Positions 18,014-27,761 of a DNA stretch of 44,723 nt are shown piece by piece (position 1 is the first letter of the stretch; the number at the start of each line of letters is the position of its first letter). A program made the position numbers and the translations under genes. Below the pieces are notes generated by a model. That model searched no databases and was not told where the DNA came from. It saw nothing but the letters and a program-made list of their open reading frames with translations. The DNA is from Sphingobacteriales bacterium. GTDB lineage: Bacteria > Bacteroidota > Bacteroidia > Chitinophagales > Chitinophagaceae. The stretch lies in assembly GCA_012270485.1 (NCBI GenBank), contig JAAXIF010000010.1, positions 1-44,723 of the forward strand, in the 5' to 3' direction.

Positions 18014-19362
18014 TGGAAATGAAGCAACACAGACTGGTCATATTAGGTGGTGGAGAAAGCGGTGTAGGTGCTGCGCTACTTGGAAAACAAAAAGGGTATG
18101 ATGTTTTTCTGAGTGATGGCGGACAGATCAAACCTGTATATGAAAAAGAGCTCATTGACAATCAGATTGATTTTGAATCAGCTAAACACAGTTTAGAACT
18201 GATCCTGAATGCAGATGAAGTGATGAAGAGTCCGGGTATACCGGAAAAAAATGAAGTAGTGAAAGCTATACGTGCCAAAGGTATTCCGGTGATCAGTGAA
18301 GTGGAGTTGGCTTACCGGTTTAAAGGTGATAGTAAGATCGTAGCCATTACCGGTAGCAATGGAAAAAGCACTACTACATCATTGATTTATCACATCTGTA
18401 AAACAGCGGGATTGGATTGTGCCTTGGTGGGCAATATTGGTTACTCATTCGCCAAGCAAGTTGCTGAAGATCCTAAACCATTGTATGTAGCAGAGATCAG
18501 TTCTTTTCAGCTGGATGATATCAAGGATTTCCGTGCAGATGTAAGTGTGTTGTTGAATATCACGGAAGATCATCTCGATCGGTATGACTACAAGTTCGAG
18601 AACTATATCAACAGCAAATTCAAGATCATTCAAAACCAAACCATGAATGATTATTTCATCTACTGTCAAGATGATGAAGTGATCATGAACAAACTGAGAT
18701 TACTAACCATCCATACTAACCCATTACCATTCTCTATGAAACAAGAAGTAAAAAAAGGCGGCTACATCAAAGGAGACCAGATGATGCTGAGAATCCAAGA
18801 AGAAAGAGTAAGCATGAGTATTTATGATTTTGCCCTCAAGGGTAAACACAACAACTACAACACTATGGCTGCAGGTATTGCCGCAACGACTTTGGGAATC
18901 AGGAAAGAAAAGATCAGAGAAGCCGTCAAGAATTTCCATAGTCTGGAACATCGCATGGAGTTTGTTGCGATGGTAAGAGGTGTTGAGTTCATTAATGACA
19001 GTAAAGCTACCAATGTAAACAGTACTTGGTATGCATTGGAAAGTATGACCAAGCCTACTGTATTGGTATTGGGTGGTACAGATAAAGGTAATGACTATAC
19101 CCTGATCGAGGAACTGGTTAAGGAAAAAGTAAAAGCCATTGTTTGTATGGGGCTCGATAATAGTAAGATCATAGAGGCATTTAAAGACATTGTTCCTGTA
19201 ATTGTTGAAACGGATAGCGCTAAGAAAGCTGTGAATACTTCTTTTAAGTTGGCAGCAAAAGGTGATGTGGTTTTATTAAGTCCAGCATGCGCCAGTTTTG
19301 ATCTGTTCAAAAATTATGAAGATCGCGGTACACAGTTCAAAGAAGCGGTAAAAGAATTATGA
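18013..19362 (+). CDS. murD: UDP-MurNAc-L-alanine:D-glutamate ligase
   Basis: MurD adds D-glutamate to UDP-MurNAc-L-alanine. From the ATG at 18013 the protein has 449 residues. It shows an N-terminal Rossmann motif (LGGGESGVGAALLG), the ATP loop ITGSNGKSTTTSLIYH, EISSFQLD, NITEDHLDRYD, a HRMEFV motif and NDSKATN. An in-frame ATG at 17956 would add 19 residues that are out-of-frame mraY sequence and lack family match, so I rejected it. One-base overlap with mraY suggests coupled translation. Confidence 0.96.
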   Translation: MEMKQHRLVILGGGESGVGAALLGKQKGYDVFLSDGGQIKPVYEKELIDNQIDFESAKHSLELILNADEVMKSPGIPEKNEVVKAIRAKGIPVISEVELAYRFKGDSKIVAITGSNGKSTTTSLIYHICKTAGLDCALVGNIGYSFAKQVAEDPKPLYVAEISSFQLDDIKDFRADVSVLLNITEDHLDRYDYKFENYINSKFKIIQNQTMNDYFIYCQDDEVIMNKLRLLTIHTNPLPFSMKQEVKKGGYIKGDQMMLRIQEERVSMSIYDFALKGKHNNYNTMAAGIAATTLGIRKEKIREAVKNFHSLEHRMEFVAMVRGVEFINDSKATNVNSTWYALESMTKPTVLVLGGTDKGNDYTLIEELVKEKVKAIVCMGLDNSKIIEAFKDIVPVIVETDSAKKAVNTSFKLAAKGDVVLLSPACASFDLFKNYEDRGTQFKEAVKEL

Positions 19363-19400
19363 AATCTTTTTGTTGATCCGGACGGAATCAGAAATACAAT

Positions 19401-20681
19401 ATGTCAGAAGTAACCGATAAACTATTTTCTCAGATACCCAGTGTAGAAGGGGTTAGGAGTCAGCTTGTAGATAGAGCAAGAGGGGATAAATATATCTGGG
19501 GAATTGTTTTGCTCTTATCATTGATATCCATTCTAGTAGTATACAGTGCTACCGGGTCATTGGCTTATAAGATGTATAAGGGTAATACCAATGTTTATCT
19601 CTTTAAACAGGTATCATTTACGGTGGTGGGATTGTTATTGATCTACTTTCTACACCGGATCAATTATTCCTTATTCTCACGAATAGCTACCATTCTTTTT
19701 TTAATATCGATTCCATTATTGATCTATACCTTGTTTTTTGGAGCAAGAATCAATGAGGGAAGCAGATGGATTAAATTACCGATCATACAATTAACGGTAC
19801 AAACCAGTGACTTGGCTAAACTGGCATTGTTCATGTACATTTCGCGATTGCTGAGCAAGAAACAAGAAATCATCAAGGACTTTAAAAAAGGATTTCTTCC
19901 GGTAGTAATACCCGTACTGATTATTTGTGCTTTGATCATGCCGGCCAATCTTTCTAATGCTTTACTCACAGGAGCTACCTCACTGTTATTGATGTTTATC
20001 GGTCGTGTAAGTCTGAAGCATATTTTACTTACGATTGGTATCGCATTGATACCGGTGCTTTTTATTATATCGGTAGCTGTAATGACCCATCAGAGTAAAG
20101 CCAAAGCTGATGGGCCTGTGGTAGCAGAAAAAGCAAAATCAATCGGACGATTTGGAACCTGGGTAAAGCGTGTACAAGATTTTATTTATGCAGAACAGGC
20201 AGAAGTGCCCTACCAGGTACAGCAAGCTAAAATTGCCATTGCGAATGGTGGGGTCTTAATGGGGTTAGGTCCGGGTAATAGTCAGCAGAGAAATTTTTTA
20301 CCACAGGCTTATAATGATTTTATCTATTCCATTATCATTGAAGAATATGGATTGTTAGGTGGTGCTTTCATGATTTTTATCTATCTGGTATTTCTATTTA
20401 GGTGTATTCGAATTTTTAGAAGATGTCCTTATGCATTTGGTGCATTTCTCGCATTGGGATTAAGCTTCACCCTGGTGATACAGGCAGTAGCGAATATGGC
20501 AGTAAATGTAAACCTAGTGCCTGTAACAGGAGTCACTTTGCCACTCGTGAGTATGGGGGGTAGTTCATTTTTATTTACCTGTTGTTCTATCGGTATCATA
20601 TTAAGTGTAGCAAGAAATGTGGAACAGATGGAAGGAAAGCCGGAGCCGGCACCATTACAAACCACAACTGTAACTGTATAA
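19401..20681 (+). CDS. ftsW: septal peptidoglycan glycosyltransferase FtsW (SEDS family)
   Basis: FtsW polymerises lipid II at the septum together with FtsI. The 426-residue protein has about ten membrane segments. Family motifs are VVYSATGS in segment 1, GSRWIKLP, KLALFMYISR, AIANGGVLMGLGPGNSQQ, YNDFIYSIIIEEYG and PLVSMGGSS. The N-terminal 28 residues are cytoplasmic. Position between murD and murG is the usual one for FtsW and argues against RodA. Confidence 0.95.
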   Translation: MSEVTDKLFSQIPSVEGVRSQLVDRARGDKYIWGIVLLLSLISILVVYSATGSLAYKMYKGNTNVYLFKQVSFTVVGLLLIYFLHRINYSLFSRIATILFLISIPLLIYTLFFGARINEGSRWIKLPIIQLTVQTSDLAKLALFMYISRLLSKKQEIIKDFKKGFLPVVIPVLIICALIMPANLSNALLTGATSLLLMFIGRVSLKHILLTIGIALIPVLFIISVAVMTHQSKAKADGPVVAEKAKSIGRFGTWVKRVQDFIYAEQAEVPYQVQQAKIAIANGGVLMGLGPGNSQQRNFLPQAYNDFIYSIIIEEYGLLGGAFMIFIYLVFLFRCIRIFRRCPYAFGAFLALGLSFTLVIQAVANMAVNVNLVPVTGVTLPLVSMGGSSFLFTCCSIGIILSVARNVEQMEGKPEPAPLQTTTVTV

Positions 20682-20684
20682 GCA

Positions 20685-21779
20685 ATGGCAAAGAAAATTA
20701 TCATAGCAGGAGGAGGAACCGGTGGACATATATTTCCGGCGATTGCTATTGCCAATGCCATTAAAAAGCTGGCGCCTGATACGGAGATCTTATTTATTGG
20801 TGCGAAGGGCAAAATGGAAATGGAAAAAGTACCTCAGGCGGGATATACCATTGAAGGATTGGATATTGCAGGGTTTAATAGAACCAACTTATTTAAGAAT
20901 ATTTCACTACCCATCAAATTGATGAAAAGTTTTTGGAAAGTACGTCAATTGATCGGGTCTTTTAATCCTGATGCTGTCATTGGTGTGGGCGGATATTCAA
21001 CCTATCCTGTTCTGCGTTTTGCACAACAAAAGAATATACCCACATTTATTCATGAAGCCAATTCCTTTGCAGGCAAGAGTAATATGCTGCTAGGAAAAAG
21101 GGCGATTCATGTTTTTGTTGCAACAGCGGGTATGGAAACATTTTTTCCTGCCGAAAAAATTACCATCACCGGAAATCCGGTACGATCTACGATCACATCT
21201 ATGCATATTTCTCATACCGAAGCTTTGAAATTTTTCGGTTTGGGTGATGATAAAAAAACAGTTCTCGTTATTGGAGGAAGTTTGGGTGCAAGAAGTATCA
21301 ATGAAGTAATAGCTGCCCATATTCATGAATTTTCTTCACTGGGATTACAATTGATCTGGCAAACAGGAAAGAATAATGCAGATGCTTACCTGCAAAGAGC
21401 AAAGCCGTTCTCCAATATCTATGTCAATAGTTTTATTACTGATATGGATAAAGCATATGCGGCTGCAGATATTGTGATATCAAGAGCTGGTGCTATGTCT
21501 GTGGCAGAATTATGTGTAGTTAAAAAGCCGGTGATATTTGTGCCTTATCCTTTTGCTGCGGAAGATCATCAAACCGCAAACGCTATGCATTTGGTAAATC
21601 ATCAGGCGGCATTAATTGTAAAGGATGCAGAAGTGTCTGCTAAGCTTTTTTCAACGATGGTTTCGCTTGCCAAAAATGAAGATCAGCAACAAACATTAAG
21701 TAATAACATCGCTTCATTGGCCATTACAGATGCAGATACTGTGATTGCTCAAAAAGTTTTAAGCTATATCCGTGCATAA
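20685..21779 (+). CDS. murG: lipid II synthase (UDP-GlcNAc transferase) MurG
   Basis: MurG adds N-acetylglucosamine to lipid I on the inner face of the membrane, giving lipid II. The 364-residue protein has normal length. It shows the GGGTGGHIFPA loop at about 8-18, GVGGYSTYP, HEANSFAGKSNMLLGKRA, VIGGSLGARSIN, ISRAGAMSVAEL and the acceptor-site PYPFAAEDHQTANA. The start follows the ftsW stop by three bases. The last codons overlap the murC start by eight bases. Confidence 0.97.
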   Translation: MAKKIIIAGGGTGGHIFPAIAIANAIKKLAPDTEILFIGAKGKMEMEKVPQAGYTIEGLDIAGFNRTNLFKNISLPIKLMKSFWKVRQLIGSFNPDAVIGVGGYSTYPVLRFAQQKNIPTFIHEANSFAGKSNMLLGKRAIHVFVATAGMETFFPAEKITITGNPVRSTITSMHISHTEALKFFGLGDDKKTVLVIGGSLGARSINEVIAAHIHEFSSLGLQLIWQTGKNNADAYLQRAKPFSNIYVNSFITDMDKAYAAADIVISRAGAMSVAELCVVKKPVIFVPYPFAAEDHQTANAMHLVNHQAALIVKDAEVSAKLFSTMVSLAKNEDQQQTLSNNIASLAITDADTVIAQKVLSYIRA

Positions 21780-23130
21780 ACTGAACGACATACAAAAAAT
21801 TTACTTTATCGGTATCGGTGGTATCGGTATGAGTGCATTGGCGCGTTATTTTAAATCAAGAGGGGCGGCGGTAAGTGGCTATGATAAAACCGTTACACCC
21901 TTAACAAAAGAATTGGAACAACAGGGTATTGCTATTCATTATGAAGAAAGGGTAGACCTGATCCCGAAAGACGTAGATGCAGTGGTATATACACCCGCCA
22001 TTCCTTCCAATCATGCTGAGTTAGTGTATTATCGCGAACATCAATATACGGTCGTTAAACGGAGTGATGTATTACAGTGGATCACCGAAGGTTCTTTTAA
22101 TATCTGTGTTGGCGGTACCCATGGTAAAACAACTGTTACTTCCATGATTGCTCATTTGTTGCGTCATTCAGGTTATGGATGTAATGCTTTCTTAGGTGGT
22201 ATTGCAGCCAATTACAATACCAATTTCTGGAGCAGTGAGCGAAATGTAGTAGTGGTAGAAGCAGATGAATACGATCGTAGTTTTCTGAAACTGGTTCCGG
22301 ATATCGCGGTGGTGACAGCCATCGATCCCGATCATTTGGATATTTATGGAACACCGGAAGAAGTAGAGAATGCTTTTGTACAATTTGCAGGAAAAGTAAA
22401 ACCCGGTGGCTGTTTGGTAACCAAAAAAGGATTGAGTAGAGAGTCTGAACTGAATGCGTCCCATAATTATCGGTATGCCTATCATCAGTCAGATGCAGAT
22501 GTGACTACAATAGGTCTGAAAGTTGAGAATGGTAGTTACACATTTGATGTACAAGGTCCAACATGGGTGATTAAGGATATTACCCTGCATATGGGTGGAT
22601 TGCACAATATTGAAAATGCGGTTGCAGCGATTACAGTAGCTAAACATTTGGGTATTGATGATGATAAAATTCGTGCAGCAGTAGCAGATTTTAAAGGTGT
22701 TCGCAGAAGATTTGAGTATGCATTGAAAAATGCACAGCATGTGGTGATCGATGATTATGCACATCACCCGGAAGAACTAAGGGCATTGATCAGTGGTGTG
22801 CGAAGCATTTTTAACAAACAATCACTTACACTGGTTTTTCAACCGCATCTGTTCAGTAGAACCAATGATCTGGCTGATGGGTTTGCAGAAAGTTTAGATA
22901 TGGCAGATCAGATCATCTTATTACCCATTTATCCGGCACGAGAGTTACCTATGCCGGGCGTAACCAGTGATATGCTGTTACAAAGAATGAAAGCAAAACA
23001 TAAAATGATCTTAGAGAAGCAGGACATGCTGAATTGGATCAAAGAAAACAAGCCATCATTGGTGGTGATGGCAGGTGCGGGAGATATTGATGCGTTGGTA
23101 CAACCGGTAAAAGCGATATTGGAGCAATAG
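21772..23130 (+). CDS. murC: UDP-N-acetylmuramate:L-alanine ligase
   Basis: MurC adds the first stem-peptide residue, L-alanine, to UDP-MurNAc. The 452-residue protein has the N-terminal FIGIGGIGMSALARYF loop, the ATP loop GGTHGKTTVTSMI, VVEADEYDRSFL, ITAIDPDHLD-like VTAIDPDHLDIY, RRRFE and DDYAHHP. The start is GTG at 21772, inside the last codons of murG. The next ATG would remove the Rossmann loop, so GTG is well supported. Confidence 0.96.
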   Translation: MHKLNDIQKIYFIGIGGIGMSALARYFKSRGAAVSGYDKTVTPLTKELEQQGIAIHYEERVDLIPKDVDAVVYTPAIPSNHAELVYYREHQYTVVKRSDVLQWITEGSFNICVGGTHGKTTVTSMIAHLLRHSGYGCNAFLGGIAANYNTNFWSSERNVVVVEADEYDRSFLKLVPDIAVVTAIDPDHLDIYGTPEEVENAFVQFAGKVKPGGCLVTKKGLSRESELNASHNYRYAYHQSDADVTTIGLKVENGSYTFDVQGPTWVIKDITLHMGGLHNIENAVAAITVAKHLGIDDDKIRAAVADFKGVRRRFEYALKNAQHVVIDDYAHHPEELRALISGVRSIFNKQSLTLVFQPHLFSRTNDLADGFAESLDMADQIILLPIYPARELPMPGVTSDMLLQRMKAKHKMILEKQDMLNWIKENKPSLVVMAGAGDIDALVQPVKAILEQ

Positions 23131-23133
23131 TAT

Positions 23134-24177
23134 ATGAATAAGATTGCATGGAAGAAAAGGCTGATTCAAGCCGTCTGGATACTGGCGGGTATTGGTACCA
23201 TTGTACTGATGGGGGCAGCCATGCAACACAAGAACAGAAAAAAATGTACCGACATAAAAATTGAGATCAGCGGAATTGAAGAACATATGTTCATTGATGA
23301 GAAAGATGTGCTGGACTTGATTCAATCAAAAGGAAAAGTAACCGGAATAGCTGTGGCAGCTTTGGATCTGCGCGCAATGGAAACATCACTGGAAACCAAT
23401 CCATGGGTTCGGAATGCAGAAATGTATATCGATAATCAACAGGTATTACAAGTGTTGATTGAGGAAAGACAACCTGTTGCCCGTGTATTCACGATTCAGG
23501 GAGGGTCTTTTTATGTGGACAGTTCAGGTATGCGATTGCCGTTGAGTGAAAAACTATCTGCACGTGTACCTATGTTCACCGGTTTTCCTTCTGATAATGT
23601 CAAATTATCAAAACCGGATAGTGTATTGTTAAAGGATATTGTGAAAATCGGAGAGTTTGTATTGGCAGATTCTTTCTGGATGGCACAGGTTGCTCAGATC
23701 GATATTGAACCGGGTCGTCAATATGAACTGATACCCGTGGTAGGGGATCATGTGGTATCCATTGGTAATGCAGAAGACCTAGATGCCAAGTTCAATCGTC
23801 TCTATACATTTTATAAGCAAGCCTGGTTGCAAAAGGGAATACACTACTATGAACGTTTGAATGTACAGTTCGATAAGCAAGTGGTAGCAGTAAAAAGGGG
23901 TGCGGCGGCTATGCGACAGGATTCTACGGCTGCTTTGGCCTTGATACGTCAGATGACTGATCCCTTGATTACAGTACCGGTGACAGTACCGAAGGACAGT
24001 ATTTCAAAACCCAATCCGGTCTTGGTGGTGGAAAAGCCTGTGCAAGAAAAAGCAGCTGTTAAAACTATTACTAACAATAACAATAAAATAAATACGAATC
24101 CGTTATCGAAGAAGGTAGCTACTGAACAAAAGAAGGAAGTAGTGAAGCCGAAGGCGGTGATGAGGAAGAATGAGTAG
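23134..24177 (+). CDS. ftsQ: cell division protein FtsQ
   Basis: FtsQ is a bitopic divisome protein that links FtsA/FtsZ-side proteins with FtsB, FtsL, FtsI and FtsW. The 347-residue protein has a membrane segment at about 13-29, then a POTRA-like domain (about 45-118, with NPWVRNAEMYIDNQQVLQVLI) and a beta domain to about 260. The C-terminal 75 residues (about 273-347) are low in complexity and rich in K, N, V and P, with no family match; such tails are variable. The start is four bases after the murC stop. A large hairpin array follows the stop. Confidence 0.92.
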   Translation: MNKIAWKKRLIQAVWILAGIGTIVLMGAAMQHKNRKKCTDIKIEISGIEEHMFIDEKDVLDLIQSKGKVTGIAVAALDLRAMETSLETNPWVRNAEMYIDNQQVLQVLIEERQPVARVFTIQGGSFYVDSSGMRLPLSEKLSARVPMFTGFPSDNVKLSKPDSVLLKDIVKIGEFVLADSFWMAQVAQIDIEPGRQYELIPVVGDHVVSIGNAEDLDAKFNRLYTFYKQAWLQKGIHYYERLNVQFDKQVVAVKRGAAAMRQDSTAALALIRQMTDPLITVPVTVPKDSISKPNPVLVVEKPVQEKAAVKTITNNNNKINTNPLSKKVATEQKKEVVKPKAVMRKNE

Positions 24178-24247
24178 TTGAATCGTGAATTGTGAATGGT
24201 GAATTGTCAATATTCACAATTGACCATTGACAATTCACCATTCACAA
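24178..24247. repeat. 22-base perfect hairpin made of repeat words, between ftsQ and ftsA
   Basis: The arms 24190-24211 and 24226-24247 are perfect complements over 22 bases, with a 14-base loop. The arms are built from the words GTGAATG, GTGAATT and GTCAATA. There is no T run after either arm, so it is not a standard terminator, and ftsA and ftsZ downstream still need to be expressed. It may stabilise or cut the message between ftsQ and ftsA, or may be a mobile intergenic repeat. Confidence 0.75.
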
Positions 24248-24276
24248 AAATTGGAAACAACTAAAACACATACCTT

Positions 24277-25650
24277 ATGAATCACAATGAATCACCCATC
24301 ATTGTTGGTCTGGACATCGGAACTACTAAAATTGCGGCCATTGCCGGTCGTAAGAATGAGTATGGCAAACTGGAGATATTAGGTTTTGGCCGTGCCAACA
24401 GCAGCGGTGTACAACACGGACAAGTGTTGAACATCGATCAAACCATTAAAGCGATTCAGCAAGCTTTACAAAACTGTTATGACAGCAATCCTGATCTTGA
24501 GATCAATGAAGTTTATGTAGGCATTGCCGGTCACCACATCAAAAGCTTACAGACACGTGGCGACATGGTGCGTCAAGAGCATGAAACTGAGATCCAGCGC
24601 TGGGAGATCGATCAGTTATTGAATAACCAACGTAAGACCTTCATCCCTGCCGGTGATCAGATCATTGATGTGATTCCGCAGGATTTCCATGTAGACAATA
24701 TTCAGAATATCAAAGATCCGGTTGGTTACAATGGGGTGAAAGTGGGCGCTAATTTCCATATCATCACCGGTGACCGTAATGCGATCAGAAATATTCACCG
24801 TGCAGTAGACAGAAGTGGTTTAAGTACCAAAGATCTGGTATTACAACCCTTGGCTTCTGCCAGTGCGGTAATGAGTGATATCGATATGGAAGCGGGTGTT
24901 GCCATCCTTGATATTGGTGGTGGTACCAGTGACCTCGCGGTTTTCTATGAAGGCATTTTAAAACATACAGCAGTGATTCCATTTGGTGGTGAGAATATCA
25001 CCAATGATATCCGTATGGGTTTAGGTGTATTGAAGAGTCAGGCTGAAGCCATGAAAGTTCAATTCGGAAGTGCTTTGGCAGATGAGGCAAAAGCCAATGC
25101 GTTCATTACGATCCCCGGGTTGAAAGGAATGCCGGCCAAAGAAATCAGCGTGAAGAATCTCGCGGCAATTATCCAAGCAAGAATGAGTGAGATACTTGAT
25201 TTTGTGACCTATCATATCAAAACAGTAGGATTGGATAGTCGTGCATTGAATGGTGGTATCATCCTTACCGGTGGTGGATCTCAGCTCAAGCATTTGATTC
25301 AATTAACTGAATATACTACCGGATTGAATGCAAGAATCGGATTGCCGAATGAACACTTGGCGCCGAATCATATTGAAGAGTTGAAAAAGCCAATGTATGC
25401 AACCTGTTTGGGTTTGATCTTGAAAGGGTATAGTGATTATGATCACAAATACAAAGAGTTCAATGAGCAATTCAAGAAGGTAGAAGTGCCTAAGAACCTG
25501 AAAGTGGAAGCTCCTGAGATCAGTGTACCGGAAATCCCGGCAGCTCCTCAGCCCATTGATGGCAATACCAGAAAAACAAAGTTCTGGGATAAGTTCAAAA
25601 ACAATCTGATTGATCTCTTTAAAGAAGAGGAAGATCAGATGATAAAATAA
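24277..25650 (+). CDS. ftsA: cell division protein FtsA
   Basis: FtsA is an actin-like ATPase that ties FtsZ filaments to the membrane and recruits later divisome proteins. The 457-residue protein has VGLDIGTTKIAAIAG at about 10-24 (phosphate 1), the 1C domain with YVGIAGHHI, ILDIGGGTSDLAV (phosphate 2) and IILTGGGSQLKHL (adenosine). The last 20 residues (about 438-457) form a likely amphipathic helix, the membrane-targeting end. It is about 35 residues longer than E. coli FtsA, owing to a linker before that helix. Confidence 0.97.
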   Translation: MNHNESPIIVGLDIGTTKIAAIAGRKNEYGKLEILGFGRANSSGVQHGQVLNIDQTIKAIQQALQNCYDSNPDLEINEVYVGIAGHHIKSLQTRGDMVRQEHETEIQRWEIDQLLNNQRKTFIPAGDQIIDVIPQDFHVDNIQNIKDPVGYNGVKVGANFHIITGDRNAIRNIHRAVDRSGLSTKDLVLQPLASASAVMSDIDMEAGVAILDIGGGTSDLAVFYEGILKHTAVIPFGGENITNDIRMGLGVLKSQAEAMKVQFGSALADEAKANAFITIPGLKGMPAKEISVKNLAAIIQARMSEILDFVTYHIKTVGLDSRALNGGIILTGGGSQLKHLIQLTEYTTGLNARIGLPNEHLAPNHIEELKKPMYATCLGLILKGYSDYDHKYKEFNEQFKKVEVPKNLKVEAPEISVPEIPAAPQPIDGNTRKTKFWDKFKNNLIDLFKEEEDQMIK

Positions 25651-25730
25651 AACACGGATAATCAGCGTTTCCTATTTATTCGTCCTAATGAAAACACAGA
25701 CAATCTACTAACCCAACAAAAACGTTCTCT

Positions 25731-27587
25731 ATGATTCACTTTGATCTTCCCAAACAGAAATCCTCCATCATCAAGGTACTTGGTGTGGGTGGAGGCGGGA
25801 GCAACGCCGTTAACTTCATGTTTGATCAGAATATCGAAGGTGTTGATTTTATTATTTGTAATACGGATGCCAAGGCAATCGAGCAAAGTAAGATCCCCAA
25901 TAAGATACAATTAGGCCCACATCTCACACAGGGATTGGGTGCAGGTGCCAACCCTGAAGTTGGAAAAAAAGCAACAGAAGAATCTCTGGATGAGATCAGA
26001 CGTATTCTGGAAGTGAATACCAAAATGGCATTCATTACTGTGGGTATGGGTGGTGGAACCGGAACCGGTGGTGCACCCATCATCGCTCAGATCTGTAAAG
26101 AACTGGGTATTCTGACTGTTGGTATTGTTACCACTCCGTTTGGATTTGAAGGTCCACGCAGACAAATACAAGCAGATGAAGGTATTCGTCAGTTAAAGCC
26201 TTATGTTGATACTTTACTTGTGATCAGTAATGACAAACTGCGTATCCAGTATGGTAATCTGAAAATGAAAGAAGCATTTTCAAAAGCAGATAATGTATTG
26301 GCTACTGCTGCGAAATGTATTACGGATGTGATCAACAGCCGTGGACATATCATTGTAGACTTTGCAGATGTTTGTACCGTAATGAAGAATGGTGGTGTAG
26401 CGATCTTAGGTAAGGCTGAAGTAGAAGGTGAGAATCGTGCACAGATGGCTATTGAAGAAGCATTGTCTTCTCCTTTATTGAATGATAATGATATTAGAGG
26501 TGCTAAGTGGATATTGATCAATATCAATAGTGCTGAAGGTGATCATGAGTGTACTATGGATGAGCTGGAGACCATCAACAACTATCTGCGTATGCAAGCA
26601 GGTGAAGATACCGATGTGATTGTAGGTATGGGTTATGACAATACACTCGATAAAAAAATTGGTATCACATTGATCGCAACAGGATTTGAGCACAAAGATC
26701 CTTTTGCAAAACCTGTAGAACCTAAAAAAGCAGAACCTAAGCAGGAAAAAATTGTGATGACACTGGATCTCGAAGCTCCTAAGCAGGAAGAAAAAGTAGA
26801 AGCACCACAACCTGTTCAGCAAACACTTCCACTAGAAGATAAAGATCCATTTGCTCCAAGAATGGAAGAAGTAGCAGAAGTAGCGCCGATGTTGAATTTG
26901 TTTTCAGCACCTGCTATTGTTGAACAAGAACTACCTGCGGCGGAAGAACCGGTAGAAAATTTCACTTTACAGTTTGAGCTGAGTCCTGAAATCACTGCAG
27001 AAGTGGTGGTTCCTGAGCCTCCTGCTGAAGAAGTGCATATTAATAAGACCATTGTACAGGATGAGTTGTTGCAATTCAAAGTGAATGAGCAACCTCAGCA
27101 ACCTGTGGGTAATACCATGTTCAGTAAGCCGATGAATATTTATGCTGAACCGGAAATGCCTGCTCAACCCGCACCACAACCTGTTCAGGAAGTAAAACCT
27201 GTGATTGCTGAGATCAAGGAAACGCCTGCACAAGAAGAAGAGCCTTCTATGCAATTGATTGAGAAAGAAGAAACACCTGCTCCTAAGGCAGTGATATCTC
27301 CTTCTTCCTTTATTGATGATTCAGTGTTAGATGATGCAGAAGAGCAAAAAAGAAGAGCTGCAGAACGCATCCAACGTTTAAGGAATCTCTCTTTTAATAC
27401 CAATGGCGGAGATGCCAATGAGTTTGATAATGTTCCTGCTTATGTAAGAAGAAACATGGAATTGTTTGGAAATACACTTACTTCTGTAGAAGATTTCTAT
27501 AGTAAGTATACAGTAGGAAAGGATGAGAACAATCAAACGCAGATCTCTACCATTAATACATTCCTTGATGGAAAGAAACCCGATTAA
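25731..27587 (+). CDS. ftsZ: cell division GTPase FtsZ with long C-terminal linker
   Basis: FtsZ forms the division ring by GTP-dependent polymerisation. The 618-residue protein has a normal GTPase and activation core (about 1-320) with GVGGGGSNAV, the signature GMGGGTGTGGAP, TTPFGFEG and NTDAKAI. An unusually long linker follows (about 325-570), rich in E, P, A, Q and V. Near the end is a conserved helix VPAYVRRNMELFGN and a tail ISTINTFLDGKKPD that probably binds FtsA. E. coli FtsZ has 383 residues. The long linker is common in Bacteroidetes. A terminator 49 bases after the stop ends the dcw cluster. Confidence 0.97.
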   Translation: MIHFDLPKQKSSIIKVLGVGGGGSNAVNFMFDQNIEGVDFIICNTDAKAIEQSKIPNKIQLGPHLTQGLGAGANPEVGKKATEESLDEIRRILEVNTKMAFITVGMGGGTGTGGAPIIAQICKELGILTVGIVTTPFGFEGPRRQIQADEGIRQLKPYVDTLLVISNDKLRIQYGNLKMKEAFSKADNVLATAAKCITDVINSRGHIIVDFADVCTVMKNGGVAILGKAEVEGENRAQMAIEEALSSPLLNDNDIRGAKWILININSAEGDHECTMDELETINNYLRMQAGEDTDVIVGMGYDNTLDKKIGITLIATGFEHKDPFAKPVEPKKAEPKQEKIVMTLDLEAPKQEEKVEAPQPVQQTLPLEDKDPFAPRMEEVAEVAPMLNLFSAPAIVEQELPAAEEPVENFTLQFELSPEITAEVVVPEPPAEEVHINKTIVQDELLQFKVNEQPQQPVGNTMFSKPMNIYAEPEMPAQPAPQPVQEVKPVIAEIKETPAQEEEPSMQLIEKEETPAPKAVISPSSFIDDSVLDDAEEQKRRAAERIQRLRNLSFNTNGGDANEFDNVPAYVRRNMELFGNTLTSVEDFYSKYTVGKDENNQTQISTINTFLDGKKPD

Positions 27588-27635
27588 GATCGATTGCTTA
27601 TCATAGATGTTTTAGCCTGGTGATTTTAGTTGTTG

Positions 27636-27666
27636 ACCCCGACGTTGCAGTCGGGGTTCTTTTTTC
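27636..27666 (+). terminator. intrinsic terminator at the end of the dcw cluster
   Basis: accccgac (27636-27643) pairs with gtcggggt (27650-27657) around a six-base loop, followed by TTCTTTTTT (27657-27665). It lies 49 bases after the ftsZ stop. Confidence 0.88.
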
Positions 27667-27761
27667 AACAATATTCAACGGATATTTGTATTAGTTATGC
27701 AGGTAGTATTTCTGAATAGCTTCTTAGAAAAAATCAATAAAGGGATTGTTTATTTACGATT

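Noticed and set aside
24178..24247. CRISPR array
   Set aside because: Words are seven to ten bases with no spacers of constant length, and no cas gene is present.
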